From: Symbiodinium natans
Taxonomy: Eukaryota > Sar > Dinophyceae > Suessiales > Symbiodiniaceae
Length of the DNA stretch: 64,000 nt
Direction of reading: 5' to 3'
NCBI GenBank assembly: GCA_905221605.1
Contig: CAJNDS010002644.1
Location: 224,001-288,000 of the forward strand
Part shown: positions 37,275 through 48,789 of the stretch, piece after piece
Layout: each line of letters starts with the position of its first letter
Position numbering within the stretch: position 1 is the first letter of the stretch
Notes under the pieces: generated by a model
The model's database searches: none
Told to the model about the DNA's origin: nothing
Seen by the model: the letters and a program-made list of their open reading frames with translations, nothing else
Made by a program: the position numbers and the translations under genes

Positions 37275-37801
37275 CTTTGCAGCACCCTCAACCCTCAACC
37301 CTCAACCCTAAACCCTAAACCCTAAACCCTAGACCCGAAACCCTAAACCCTAAACCCTAAACCCTGCGATACGTTGGCTTGTAGGGCTTAGGCGTACTTA
37401 AACGCAAGAAAGCTTAGGGCTTGCTGCAGATAGGTCTAGGGTTGAGGGTCAATGGTTGAGGATGCTAAGCTGGGCGTGCACATTGTGAATGCCAGTGAAA
37501 TTATATAGCACTTACGGCCCAAGGGTCTAGTATTTGGGTTTAGGCACAAAGCCGCAAAGCCCGACATTCCTTTACAAGGTCCGAACCTCGAACCCGTTCA
37601 ATCCGACTCGAAGGCTCATAAATACTCATGCTATGTACTCGGCTACCAAGCAAAAAGAATCAATGCCACCTTATTGTGAACCCCCAAAAGTTAAGGACCC
37701 CTAACCGGGCACAGTTACATACCTGTGTAAGCAAGTGCCCATGAACCTGCAACTGGACCCCAAAACCCTGCAAAGCCCTAAACCCTAAACCCTAATCCTA
37801 C

Positions 37802-37872
37802 CCATGGACGACCAAATAGAGTAGGGGATCACGGGCCTTGGCGGCACGGCCCTTGCGCAGGAATCCATAAAG
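37802..37872 (-). CDS. probable exon, unknown protein
   Basis: AAGGAACCAG|CTT to CATGG|GTAGGA, begins LYGFLRKGRAAKARDPLLYL and ends VVH, phase 0 to 2. Frame continues to a TAG just past the donor. Confidence 0.6.
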
Positions 37873-38005
37873 CTGGTTCCTTGGGTACGTTGCTGTTGGG
37901 GGGTTTAGGGTGTAAGGGGTAAAGGGACTCTATCTACCTACAGTTTAGTTTTGGATACCCTTAATTTGTAGGGATACCCCAGAAAGCTGTAGGTAAAGAG
38001 GGTTC

Positions 38006-38141
38006 CAGGTAGGGCCGAGGGTCTAAGGCTGGGGGTTTGTCTGTCTGGGTGGTTCCCGGGGCTCAACGTTGACATCCGCATCACATGTGCCGTCAGACTA
38101 GACATGGGCTGCTCGCAACTTTTTGGGGTCCCGGTTGTCAT
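38006..38141 (-). CDS. probable exon, possible N-terminus
   Basis: ATG at 38139-38141 opens MTTGTPKSCEQPMSSLTAHV and the frame runs past NHPDRQTPSLRPSALP to a possible GA donor. No clear acceptor precedes it. Threonine/serine/proline-rich. Confidence 0.45.
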
Positions 38142-38307
38142 AGTGTTTAGGGTTTAGGGTGGCCCTAAAAGTCTACGTTCCGGCCCACAAGTTTGGGGCT
38201 CGAAGGGTTGAGGATATAGGATTGAGGGTTCAAGGCTTGGTGTTTTAGCGCGTAAACCCTAAACCCTAAACCCTAAACCCTAAACCCTAAACCCTAACCC
38301 TATAAAC

Positions 38308-38639
38308 AGCTCCAGAAGGCCAACAAAACCGAAGCCCGAAACTGCTCCAAGTAGGGTTTGAATTGCAAGCGTCCCCAAAAGCACACCCCCCGCCCCCCGT
38401 ACATACACTCACCAATGCCTAAGTATGAGCCCGAAGCCCTAAACCCCACGTCCTGGGCCCTAAACCTTGTTTTGGGTTTAGGGTTTAGGGTTTAGGGTTT
38501 AGGGTTTAGGGTTCAGGGTTTAGGGTTTAGGGTTTAGGGTTTAGGGTTTAGGGTTTGAACGGCACAAACCCTCTGTGATTCGCAGTCCGCAGCTCCCGCT
38601 GCTCTCGTTGATGGGGGTCCGGACCGTGAAGACCTCGGG
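38308..38639 (-). CDS. two phase-compatible exons, unknown protein
   Basis: Exon 38570-38639 has a T-rich tract and acceptor GTGGCAG|CCC, donor GAGG|GTTTGT; it begins PEVFTVRTPINESSGSCGLR and ends ITE. Exon 38308-38341 (TTGGAGCAG|TT to GAGCT|GTTTAT) reads SGFGFVGLLE and fits the phase 1 end. Confidence 0.65.
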
Positions 38640-38684
38640 CTGCCACAAAAAAAACCAAAACCCTAAACCTGTTGAACCCTAAAC

Positions 38685-38758
38685 CTACAATTTGCTTAAG
38701 AACCCCGAAGAATATAAGATGTAAAAATATAAGTATAATAACAATAACAGTAATAATA

Positions 38759-38789
<31 letters not shown>

Positions 38790-38864
38790 TCCCTATATTA
38801 CCCTTAATAAGGAAGAATGTTGTTTTTTTTTTTTATGCTTTTGGGGTTCTTGAGCAATTAGTAG
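38685..38864 (+). mobile_element. MITE family E copy with microsatellite
   Basis: Termini CTACAATTTGCTTAAGAACC and GGTTCTTGAGCAATTAGTAG; interior CTATATTACCCTTAATAAGG. Expanded to 180 bp by an AAT tract and a T-run. Confidence 0.8.
38746..38791 (+). repeat. AAT microsatellite inside a MITE
   Basis: TAATAATAAT run within the family-E element at 38685-38864. Confidence 0.75.
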
Positions 38865-39030
38865 AAACCCGTTTAAAGGTTTAGGTTCGGGGTTTTCAGG
38901 GTTCTGTTGGGCTCTCTAGGGTTTTGGGCTGCTTGGGGCTTTAGTGGGCTTTCGGATTCTTAGGGTTTAGGGCTGGAGCTTCAAACCCCTCAGCCCCAAG
39001 CCCAGTCGAAGCTCTAATCGTCTAAGGCAC

Positions 39031-39051
39031 GAGCACTTGAGCACTTGGTCC
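39031..39051 (-). CDS. possible 21 bp exon
   Basis: Telomeric acceptor GGTTTAG|GGA and donor GTGCTC|GTGCCT, reading GPSAQVL. Confidence 0.38.
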
Positions 39052-39102
39052 CTAAACCCCTATGTGCGCGGTTAGAGGTGAGGCCGCCCCTGATGCTATA
39101 CT

Positions 39103-39200
39103 CCTCTTAGAACCTTAATAAACATAATATGTTTAATATCCTTTTGGGTTTTTATATAAACAAAAACTAAAAAAATAATTCCCAAGGGGGATATAGGATG
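39103..39200 (+). mobile_element. MITE-like family D copy
   Basis: CTTAGAACCTTAATAAACAT, TTAATATCCTTTTGGG, TATATAAACAAAAAC and ATTCCCAAGGGGGATATAGG; colinear with 30660-30772. Confidence 0.75.
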
Positions 39201-39798
39201 GTGCCTGCAGGGTTGGAATCTGGGATGTGGGTCTTGGTATTGGTGCTCTAGGGTTTTGGGGTTGTCGGGTTTCAGGCTTTTTGTGTTCTCCAGTTTTTCA
39301 CCCTAAACCCTAAACCCTAAAACCTAAACTCTGTACCGGGTTCTGGGACTTTAGGGCTTCTAGGGTTTTAGGGCTTGTGGCGCTTGAAGGCAAAGGTCCG
39401 AGCTGCAAAGGCAAAGGCCAACAAATTCGCGGCAAAGGCAAAACACTTCGTGGGCAAAGGCCGAAAGTTTCGTGTTCAAAGGACCCCAAGGGGTTTAGGG
39501 CTTGTGGCAAGGTTTAGGGCATGGGTCTAGGGCTTGGGGTTGAGGGTTAGGCTTTAGGGTTGGGCTGGTCCATGGGTGAAGTGAAAGGGTCTCCTAATGT
39601 TGTGGGACTCAATGAGCGGGTGGGTATGTCTCTGTCGCTTGTCGCGTTGCTTGACTAGTGAATGCTCTGACTTGAGATACTGAACCCTTCGACCTAAACC
39701 CCAGACCCCAACCCCAAACCCTAAACTCTAAACCCCAAACCCGAAACCCTAAACCCCAAAACCCCAAACCCTAAACCCCTACCCCCTAAACCCCAAAC

Positions 39799-39903
39799 CC
39801 GTTTGGCGTCTTGGGGCTTTGCGGTTGTTTTTTTGGGACCTTTGGATGCCGAGGCCCGAGCCTCAGAGCCGTCGTTGCAGCAAGTGCCGTGGATTGCCGA
39901 CAC
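39799..39903 (-). CDS. probable exon, lysine/alanine-rich
   Basis: AAACTCCAG|GTG to AAACGG|GTTTGG, 35 codons: begins VSAIHGTCCNDGSEARASAS and ends KTTAKPQDAKR. Phase 0 to 0. Confidence 0.62.
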
Positions 39904-40197
39904 CTGGAGTTTTTCCGTTGAGGGAGTTTGGGGTTTAGGGTTTGGTGCTTGGGGTTCGAGGCTTTAGAGGTTTAGGTTTTGGGGTTTAGGGTTTAGGATT
40001 ATAGGGTTCAGGAGTAAGAACCCTAACCCTTAGACCCCAAATTACGGCTTCGGGGCTTCAGGGCATGGGGGATTTAGGGGCTTTAGGAGCTTAGGGGCTT
40101 AGGGGCTTTAGGGCATTCAGTGGATTTAGGGTGAAGTTGGGGTTTCGGGATTTAGGGCTTCAGGGTTCTGCAGTTGAAACCTCTCTCTTCAACAAAC

Positions 40198-40584
40198 TTC
40201 GCGAGCAGCAGGGCCGTGCATGGACAGCATGTCTTGCAGGATCTGCACAAGCTCCTGCGGCGTCCACGGCTGCCCGGATGCCTGTGCCTGCGCCTGCCGC
40301 TGGTGCTCTACAGCCTGGTGGGCGCCTCCACCGCCCCTGCGTAAACCGGCCTTAATCGCTCCGTGTCCCACCGGCTGAGTGGCGATGGTCGCCAAGGGCC
40401 ATCCATGGGCGAACGACCCAACAAATGTGCCCAAGAGGTCGGCCCGATTCTCACGATAAGCATACCGGCAGGTTTGCCATAATGAAAACACCACTACCAG
40501 AGTCTCCACGCAACCCAACAGCAACCCTACACCCCAGAACCCTGAAACCCTAAACCCTAAAAACCCAAAACCCCAGAAACCGCA

Positions 40585-40624
<40 letters not shown>

Positions 40625-40872
40625 CCTAAAGCCAAAGCCCACCCCTAAAGCCCCTAAACCCCTCAACCCCTAAATAACCCTGAACCCTACCCTGAACCCT
40701 ACCCTGAATCCCCAAACCCCAAACCCCAAACCCCAAACCCTAAACCCCAAACCCTAAACCCTAAAATCCTAAACCCTAAGCCCCCGAAACCCCCAAACTG
40801 CAGGGTCGGGGCACCATGGCTTCGATCTCCGCCGGGCCGCCAGAGCTTCCGGTGCCCGTCATCCCAACGAGC
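40198..40872 (-). CDS. two exons, one of 109 codons, unknown protein
   Basis: Exon 40198-40526 is the longest exon called: acceptor GGTGTAG|GG about 60 bp after a 35-base C-run (G-run on the minus strand), donor GCGAA|GTTTGT, one frame open for 329 bp. It starts LLLGCVETLVVVFSLWQTCR (hydrophobic), continues YAYRENRADLLGTFVGSFAH, has an RRGGGG turn, a QRQAQAQAS stretch, and ends VQILQDMLSMHGPAARE. Exon 40791-40872 (CCGAAAG|GCT to TGGGG|GTTTCG) joins in phase as ARWDDGHRKLWRPGGDRSHG; an alternative frame with Met is open too. No family recognised. Confidence 0.68.
40587..40621 (+). repeat. 35-base C homopolymer
   Basis: Longest of several G/C runs. On the minus (coding) strand it is a G-run about 60 bp upstream of exon 40526, so it is not a pyrimidine tract there. 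Length in an assembly is unreliable. Confidence 0.85.
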
Positions 40873-41618
40873 CTTTCGGGGCTTTGGGGGAGGGGGGGGG
40901 GGGGTTGGGGTTTAGGGTTCAGGTTTAGGGTTTAGGGCTTGGGGTTTGGGATTTGGGGTTTGGGGTGTGGGGTTTGCGGATTACGGTCTAGGGTTTAGGG
41001 TTTAGGGTTACGGGTTTCGGGGGGGTTTGGGGAGTTTAGGGGCTTTGGGGGGAGGGGGGTTGAGGGTTAAGGGACTAGGGGCTTAGTGGGTTTGGGTTAT
41101 TTGGTTGTTTCGGGCTCTTTATGGGGGATTGGCGTAGGGTTCTTCAAACTTTCTACGGGGGTTGTTCCAAAATACCTGTCGACTAAGCCCTAAACCCTAA
41201 ACCCTAAGCCACAAGGTAAGCTTTCCCTTGTTAACTAGTGAGACTTCCACTTTCAAGAGCCTCGTACCCCCCCGCCTCCCCACCCCGTGAAAAGCCCGAA
41301 GCCGGGCTTCTCAACCCTGAAACCGCCTGAAGCCTCCCACGCCTGAAGCTGTCTTAACCCCCTAAACCGCGAACCCCTACACCCCTAAACCCCTAACCCC
41401 CTAGGCTCCTACACCCCTAAACCCCGAAACCCCAAACCCCCAAACCCCGACACCCCTAAACCCCAAAAACCCCCTAAACCCACAAACCCCTAAACCCTAA
41501 ACCCCGAGGCCCCTAAGCCCCTAAACCCCCCTCCTCCCTGCCAAACCCCCCCTAGCCCCCCAAACCCTAAACAGGGCCCGCGTTTCGCCCTGAGAATAAC
41601 CCTGATGGAATGTACCAC

Positions 41619-41724
41619 GTGCTGACGGGTAGAATAGGGGACTGCAGAGCCGAAGACATGGCGGTACCTTTAAGGCGCAACTTCTTGAGCTCGGGGCTTG
41701 TTGGCGCTTACGACATCTTACGAC
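41619..41724 (-). CDS. two phase-compatible exons at the edge of the repeat island
   Basis: Exon 41668-41724 (CTTCCAAG|GTC to TTAAAG|GTACCG) reads VVRCRKRQQAPSSRSCALK; exon 41619-41641 (GCTCTGCAG|TCC to AGCAC|GTGGTA) reads SPILPVS. They are the first exons downstream of the 12 kb repeat island. The plus strand is open here as well, but all other exons are on the minus strand. Confidence 0.5.
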
Positions 41725-41837
41725 CTTGGAAGCCTCGTGAAGAAAACCCTCCCTGCACTATAGCCGCCTCAGTAGCTCGAATATGTATTTCGGGCAGTAC
41801 AAAGCCCCAAAACCCCCAAACCCCAAAACCTTAATCT

Positions 41838-43330
41838 TGGGCAGCGCCGTGGGGGCTGGTGTGTATGTCCCCTTGCAACAGAGTCAACTGTCACATTCGA
41901 CACGGTGATCAGTCTACACGGCGGCCATCGTAATATCTGCCGTAGTATGCAGAGTAAAACCTGGCACTAGAGTCGATCGCCCAAGGATGCAGCCAATTAT
42001 CTCATTGCATGGGTGGAGTTTTCCAAGAATGCGACTTTGCTTTCAGACTCCCGCAATCGGACTGCAACGCGGGTCAATTGGGTTTTAGGTCCCCAGCCAC
42101 AATGTCACCAACTAGCCGTAAAAAGTACGTTTGATGGTGCAAATCCATCTTCTTAGCTAGCATTTCACTGCCCAGAGGCTGTTCAAGACACTTGGCTAAT
42201 GAGACTGCGGCTTTGCCACCACCTTAACGTCCTACCCCAAACCGAAGCCCACATCAGCTGACTTCTCAAAAGGATCTTTTTTCGGCCCAGCATTCTCTCT
42301 TTGAAGACTCGCGGAGCGATGGCACTAGTGCGTGACAGTGAGACTGCATGTTGCAGCTTCGACAGCTGTGCGACTGTTGGGCATGAACTCCATGCTTTGG
42401 GCTCATTGACGTGCGTCGCGGCAGTCGCCGCGCCTTCCGAGATTCAAGCAACTTCGCGCATTTGGCTCAAGTTCTGTCAGTGCTGCATAGATCGAACGCC
42501 GCACTTACTGCCCAACCCTTAACACCGATGCTTCTACCAGCGAGCATGCTGGTGCGCCAGCAATTAGAGTGCACCAGCGCAGACGCTGAGAGCAAATCGC
42601 CACAGCGATCTGAATTTTTTGGGAGGTCCCAAAAAAAGGCGGCCCCGCGAAAGCTGGCGGAGCCAGGAAACGGGCAAGACGGGAACAACACAGGAACATA
42701 GAGGAACCGACCCACATCAAACTGCCAGCTCAGCCCCACCAAACCCTTTTCTCCAAGACCCCCGATCCAGGACCCCCAGACTCCAGGACCCCCCTCTCCA
42801 GAACCCCCTTTCCAGATGCTCTGGCCAAAAGGATTGTCCCCCTCGCATCGGAGTGACAACAATTTTCGAAATTTGGAAGTCGACAAAGTGTGTGGAACAC
42901 GCCCACAAAAGCCAGCGGGGCCAACGTGTAGCGACTGTTACGTTGCTACAAGCAAAGCCATTCTGGGCACTTCAAAAGCTGCAGCAAGCACAAGAGATTG
43001 GCGGACATGTAGGTACTCTGAGAGAAAACGGTGCTCCTCGCAGCGCACCGCCATGTCCATCCCAAGTCCCTGAACCCCGTATTCTCTAAACCCGACCAAA
43101 GCCCTAAACCACAAACACCCTCAACCCTCTTGAAGGGTCTTCGCCGCCTTTGGCTGCTGAAACAGTGTCACGTGATAGGCACCACATTTAAGCTTCAGTT
43201 GGCTTGGAAACGGCACTTCTTGACACAACATGCACGGGACCCTGCGCCCACCTCCAAACTTTGCTCTGCAGCCATCAATGCTGCAGTCCTTGGCATTTGC
43301 GCGGGCTCACGTCATACTCACAGAGATGCA
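41838..43330. mobile_element. scrambled relative of the 15046-18297 element
   Basis: Segments match 15046-18297 in changed order and orientation: 41838-41995 (forward, to 15046-15205), 42060-42298 (inverted, to about 16995-17232), 42305-42600 (forward, to about 16725-17005), 42600-42715 (inverted, to about 16530-16640), 42830-43255 (forward, to about 15515-16065), 43262-43325 (inverted, to about 15455-15520). Confidence 0.75.
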
Positions 43331-43676
43331 ACTCTTTTGGGGTTTAAACTTTGAGGGTTTAGGGTTAAAGGTTTACTTGTTGTTTTGCATGTTGTTGGCT
43401 TTAGTGAGGCTTTTACAGGATTTTTTTGGCAGCTTTTAGTGTTTTGGGGTTTAGGATGTCCAACGGAGACTTGTCTCTATGACCTGAAACAGCAGAAAGT
43501 AGTAACACGCCAAGAGGCCTGAGGAGAAGCGGCCAGCAGAGCGTGTGTACACCTGTGACATTATTGGGCTGGCGAGGGGGCGGCGTTAGACCTCACTGGG
43601 CTTGGCCAAGAGCTGGTTCAAGAAGACATTTGCAAACCGCAGTCGCCAAAATGGAGGAGTCAGGGCGTAGTCCATC

Positions 43677-43805
43677 CGTGAGATTTCAGCGTTTGCACAT
43701 GGCATTCGTGGGGCGGCAGTTGCGCTGGTCTCGTCCATGCGCGCAGGGGCGGGCTCGCAGGGTTGGAGTTTCAAGTCATGCCTGATTGCAACGCCTGGGA
43801 AAGCT
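43677..43805 (+). mobile_element. fragment related to the 15046-18297 element
   Basis: TTTGCACATGGCATTCGTGG to TTGCAACGCCTGGGAAAGCT corresponds to 15255-15383, forward orientation. Confidence 0.7.
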
Positions 43806-45180
43806 GCACCCTCACCCCAAGAAAGGCCTTGGTCGAGGCTGGGGTGGTTGGGGGTTGGTTGGGGGTGCCATATAAGACGGTAAGGTCGTAGTCAGCCAAG
43901 GAAGCAAACCGGCGCTGAACATGTGTGGCATTGGGGCGTCTTTCGTCCATATCACCAGCTTGCATTGCTTTGCAACAGATAGAAACACCAATACCAAAGT
44001 AGAGATATGCATACATAGCACGGGCTTGAGGACCTCAAGTATGTATGTACACGACATACCAAGTATACCAGGGCGCGGCGACCGCTGGTCCCTGGCATAC
44101 CAATGTGTACCCAAAATATGGACATATATGCCACACGCACATGTGTACGGCCCCTGTCGCAGAAGCAGCTGCGTGGAAGTACGCACTTCTAAATTTGGCA
44201 AGCCAGCTCGAGTTGTGGACCGCCGCATCTGAGTGTTGGGCTGTGGAGGAGCACGGGTTCCATCTGCACCAGCATGCGCAGCAGCAACACGAATGCCTGA
44301 GAGGAAGTGTTTATTTCCACAAGATCTGCAAGTAAGCAGGAGAAAAGATGTGAGCAAGTGATGGCCTGTGGCACCCAGTGCATCCGGACCCATTTTGCTC
44401 CCAGAAACAAAACTGCGACAAAGCAAGCGTGAGCTGTATGTACGTGCGACCCGAAGAAACCAGCAAAACCTCAAGCCTTCGAGGCGGGACATCCAGTCAG
44501 CGTCCACGTTGTCTTTGATGGTTTGCTTTTTGTCCTTCTTCTTCTTCTTGTCCATCTTCTCGGTTTTCTTGTTTTTGTGTTTCTTCTCATTCTTTTCCTC
44601 CTTTTTGCGATGTGGCAGCAACTGCAATGGCCACTGACAGTGGAGCGTAGCGGGGGGCCCAAACTCAGGGACTGTCCCGCTTCCTGGCCGGAAGTGCAAA
44701 GCTCTGGCCCTGCAGCAGAAGCTGTACGGTGGATCAGACATGGCCCGATGAAACTCAAACTGGAAATACGTAGCCGATACAAACCATTGTCCAGTGTCAT
44801 ATACAGCCGACGCGTACCAGCAGCCAATATATATATATATATATATACAATGTGTAGGTAGGATTTGATCCGCTGCAAATATACAAGCAAGCCACGTGTG
44901 CATCTGCGAAGCTGTAAATGCAAGCACTTCAGACCACCTTCGCAGCCATATGCTCCGGGCCTCGCATCGGTGGCACTTGTCCTGCACGTGCAAGGGTTTG
45001 GCGGGCACCATCGTGACCCATGCAATCAACAATTGCTAACAGTATGGTACCAGCAGCGCAAGCAGGATTTTTGTTTCACCTCATATATGGCCAGCTTCGA
45101 AGATCAGCGTCCGAACGTGTACCACGCAAGCATCTCGCTCTCGGGCGTGGAGGTCACACGGGAAGCGCTGCTGCTCGCGC

Positions 45181-45273
<93 letters not shown>

Positions 45274-45774
45274 CGCTGCTGTCGCTGCTGCTGCTGTCGC
45301 TGCTGCTGCTTCTCGACCTGCTCTTCATGTTGCTGACGCTGCTTCCACGGCCAAACTGCGGCGTTCGGATCACCGGCACGTATCTCCTGACCACCACTTC
45401 TCTGCAAGGGTTTCAGTTTGACATTCATTTACAAGCTGGGCACATCAACTGTGAGTTCTTTTAGCCGAGTTTCGCGGCTCCGGCGCCAAGCAGGGCGTTG
45501 GTGCATATGTCACATATGTACCTTGGACTGTTTGGAGGTGCCAGAGTAAGCAATATGTGCATGAGTCGAGGTTCTCGCGAGAAAGGACTGTGTATAATTA
45601 TAAGCCAAGTTTCTAGAGCTCGCCAGGTCAGGAAGACGCGTGCCTTAAGTGTGAAGACAGTGTGAGGCTTAGGGTTTGGGATTTGGTTTTCGGTCAGGAT
45701 GCAACGAACCCTCGCTTTTTGGTGCACGTATATGTATTTTGAGACGCTGGTTATTGGTGGCTCGCCTTTAAATT
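43806..45774. other. unique sequence in the repeat island, no gene recognised
   Basis: Contains a 406-codon open frame on the minus strand (43812-45032) with KK-rich and TA-repeat-derived segments. It overlaps equally open frames on the plus strand and shows no domain, so it is not called. Also a TA microsatellite near 44830 and the CTG tract. Confidence 0.5.
45188..45271 (+). repeat. CTG trinucleotide tract, about 28 units
   Basis: Pure CTG run with CTGTCG interruptions on both sides (45166-45312). In the three frames it would encode Leu, Cys or Ala runs (Gln, Ser or Ala on the other strand); no flanking coding evidence was found, so it is treated as a microsatellite. Confidence 0.85.
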
Positions 45775-46520
45775 CGGTCGAGTCGCTTGCAGGGCCGGCA
45801 CTCATCGTTTCCATCGGCGTGGGCGTGGAGCCTTGGACGCAAACGAACCCTCGTTTTGCAGTGATTTGAGACGCTGGTTAGTGGCTCGCCTTTCGGTCGA
45901 GTCGCTTGCAGGGCCGGCACTCATCGTTTCCATCGGCATGGAGCCTTGGACGCAAAAGAACCCTCGTTTTATGGCGCACGTCTCCGTGGCTCACCTTTCG
46001 GTCGAGTCACTTGCCGGGCCAGCACTCATCGTTGCCATCGGCATGGAGCCTTGGATGCAGAAGAACCCTCGTTTTTTGGCGCACGTCTCCGTGGGTTAAC
46101 CCTTAAGCCCCAAACCCCAAAACCCCAAAACCCCATACTCCACCTCCCCAAAACCCTAAACCCTAACAACCCTAACCCTAAACCCCAAACCCTAAACCCT
46201 AAACCCAAACCCTAAACCCTAACCCCCAAACCCTAACCCCCAAAGCCTAATCCCTTGGCTAGGTCTACGTCAACGAAGGAACCGACCCGGGTCGAGCCAC
46301 TTGCCGGGCCGGCACTCATGGTTTCCATCGGCGTGGAGCCTTGGATCAACGAACCCTCGTTTTTTGGCGCACTGGTCATTAGTGCTCGCCTTTCGGTCGA
46401 GTCGCTTGCAGGGCCGGCGCTCATGGTTTCCATCGGCGTGGAGCCTTGGATGCAACGAATGGTTAACCCTCGTTTTTGGTGAACGTTTCTGTATGAGACA
46501 GCACGTTGAGGACAAATTGC
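45775..46520 (+). repeat. 105-119 bp degenerate tandem array interrupted by telomere-like sequence
   Basis: Copies of the core GTCGAGTCGCTTGCAGGG occur at about 45775, 45894, 45999, 46288 and 46394, and a short piece near 46776. Spacing is 119, 105, (289) and 106 bp. The long gap is caused by CCCTAAA/CCCCAAA sequence at 46095-46250 inserted into one unit. Confidence 0.8.
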
Positions 46521-48284
46521 ACTGGCCAAGTCACGTCCAGGCGGGCTCGGCGTGCCACGATGAAGGGCTGGGCCACCTTAATTGTTTAAAAGGGGTGCCC
46601 CAGTGCCCCAATGAACAAAGCCAAGTCACTCCCATACATGTCCGGAAAATGCCCAGGGAGGGTAGCTTTGGACTGCCTTATATATAATTGCGCCTGTGAG
46701 ATGCACCATGGTTATTGGGCATAAATAATTGGAGCTGAGTTTATCGGGCTTAAGGCCTTGGGGCCACATGTGCCTTTCGGTCGAGTCGCTTGGGCTTGGG
46801 CAAAAGTTAACACCCTAAACCCGAAACCCTAAACCCTAAACCCTAAACCCTAGATCCTCAACCCCAAACCCTAAACCCTAAACCCTAGACCCTAAACCCT
46901 AACTCCCACCTACCACGCTTGTCCAATTTGCCAAGGGTGTGTTCGGGTTCTCCTGCCCAGCGCCTTATATATTATATAGGGTTTGGGGTCATTTGGAGCC
47001 AGACAGCCATTGCGCCCGGCCCGCCCACCGGGGCGAATCTCCCGCGCCGGCTGCGGCGCGTAGCCCGGCCCATGGTGTCGAGGCCTCTTGTTAGACTAGT
47101 GAGGGCGGCGAAAACCCGACGTGGCCTCTTAGAAGACGACACTAGCTGCTGCATTGCAGTGTACACAGTGTGCATGCGTGGCAATATAAGAACACGCCAA
47201 CCTCGATCACGCAGCCCGTCACTCGAGCCCAGCTGCAGATCGATGATGTAAGATGAGCACGCAGGTGTGACAGCATGCTTGTGCAGTCACACGATTATAC
47301 GGTCCTTGTACCAATTGTCGCCGGTTCGAAGTCATGGGCCGAGGATCCTATCCCCCTATTAATCCCGAGCCAAATCCAAGCACACGACGCCCAATCGACA
47401 TGCAAGCAAGTGCAACCGACCAAGTCACCATGCTGCAAGCTGTACACACAAGCAATGAGTGCGCCGACCAACAATGTTGCATGCCAAGCAGTATACAAGT
47501 CACCACATGGCAACCCAAGCAATACCGACACGCAAGCCAGCCACGCCACCCAACAACTAACGCAAGCCGACCGTAGCAAATGGCGACGGCAAGCCAACGC
47601 GCCAACCAAGTTCAGCCCGCTGAGAGCCGCCAGCAACGTTTAAACATGGATCAAGTCAGCAAGGGCAAGTTAGCGTCCAGCCGAGCGTCCAACCAAGCGT
47701 CCAACCAAGCATCCAACCAAGCATCCAACCAACCAAGCAACCAACCAACCCACAAGTCAGCAAGGGCAAGTTAGCGTCCAAGCATCCAACCAAGCATTCA
47801 ACCAACCAAGCAACCAACCAACCCACCAACACAAAGACGATAACAAGCCGTGACCGGACTGCGACAACAATCCCAAGAAACATCCCGGGACGTTCCTTTT
47901 GGGGCCACCTGACAAAAAACAACCCAGACCCCAAAGAAACCCAAGGACGTTTAAAAAACAACCTAGGCATCTCCAGGAACAGGACGTTTTAGGGGATCCC
48001 CGGAAAGCGAGCCTTTTACAAACCAAATGTGTCTGGCCGGGCGGCAAGTCACCAGCAGCAAACGCAAGCTGTCTGGCGTTGGCCTATGTGCTGCGGCCAA
48101 CTCCACGGCCTTTGGCCACCCGCAGTGCAGGGCATCCGGGCATCCCGCAGGATGACGGGCACTCTGCACAAGGCACTTCAGGTTGCCGTCACAGACCTTC
48201 CACCCTTTGGAGTCGGCCTTTCGCGCGTACTCTTTGAGTTCAGCCGCTGCCTTTGCCTCGAAGCTAGCCCTCGAGCCCGTCTGC
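46521..48284. other. unique and low-complexity sequence, no gene recognised
   Basis: A short CCCTAAA stretch at 46810-46910 separates the tandem array from sequence of even composition. No convincing coding region; CCAACCAAG repeats at 47651-47835. Confidence 0.5.
47651..47835 (+). repeat. 12 bp (CCAACCAAGCRT-type) repeats within a duplicated 100 bp unit
   Basis: AAGTCAGCAAGGGCAAGT occurs at about 47654 and 47755, each followed by TTAGCGTCC and runs of CCAACCAAGC. Low-complexity tandem array. Confidence 0.7.
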
Positions 48285-48450
48285 GCGATCTTCGTAATCG
48301 CCCTGTTTCGAGCGCCCCAAACCGGGAAGTCTATACTCTTCACATTGCGCGCTTTTTCACGCCAGATAGACAAATTTATGCAAGCGGCGCGACAAACCGA
48401 GAACGAAATCTCTCGACTGCCCCGGTTTCGAGCCCCCCAAACCGGGAAGT
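48285..48450 (-). repeat. direct duplication of about 30 bp
   Basis: GTTTCGAGCGCCCCAAACCG at 48306 and GTTTCGAGCCCCCCAAACCG at 48425, each followed by GGAAGTCT. On the minus strand the open frame contains FPVWGARNR twice. Confidence 0.7.
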
Positions 48451-48789
48451 CTGGGACACCATCTTTCTCGGACTCGGTCATCTTTCTCGGACTCTGGTCT
48501 TCTTTTCATGATGCCAAGACAAGCAAAACATAGTCCAGAGGCACCCCCCAAAAAAACAAAGCAAAAACAAACCTTGCCCAACGCAACGCCACTCCTCCGG
48601 AAACTGTGTGTCTGTGCGTTGTTTACCCACAACGAATGCGGCCCAGACTCGGCGCTCTGCCAGACTGTGCTGTCAGCTTGCTCTCCACGCTGGTCCTGCT
48701 CGGGACAAGACCAGGCTGCAGAACACGCTAGCATGACTCTGGACGCGCATAGCAGGTTGTGTCTGCAATGGCCGGCCAACGTAAGGGTG

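Noticed and set aside
37455-37520. Plus-strand segment KLGVHIVNASEII ending in TAG
   Set aside because: Only plus-strand candidate of its kind, no upstream plus-strand exon; likely chance.
39310-39510. Minus-strand ORF with CCTTTGCC repeats
   Set aside because: Mostly a short tandem repeat; the possible exon LGPLPSSAT has no convincing donor.
41610-41834. Plus-strand ORF MYHVLTGRIGDC...
   Set aside because: Protein-like, but every other supported exon is on the minus strand and minus-strand splice borders in the same segment are good; kept only as the opposite-strand exons.
43812-45032. 406-codon minus-strand open frame
   Set aside because: It crosses a TA microsatellite and a KK-rich purine run, overlaps other long frames on both strands and shows no domain.
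44865-45464. Poly-Leu / poly-Ala / poly-Gln / poly-Ser proteins over the CTG tract
   Set aside because: All are frames of one microsatellite; no coding flank was identified.
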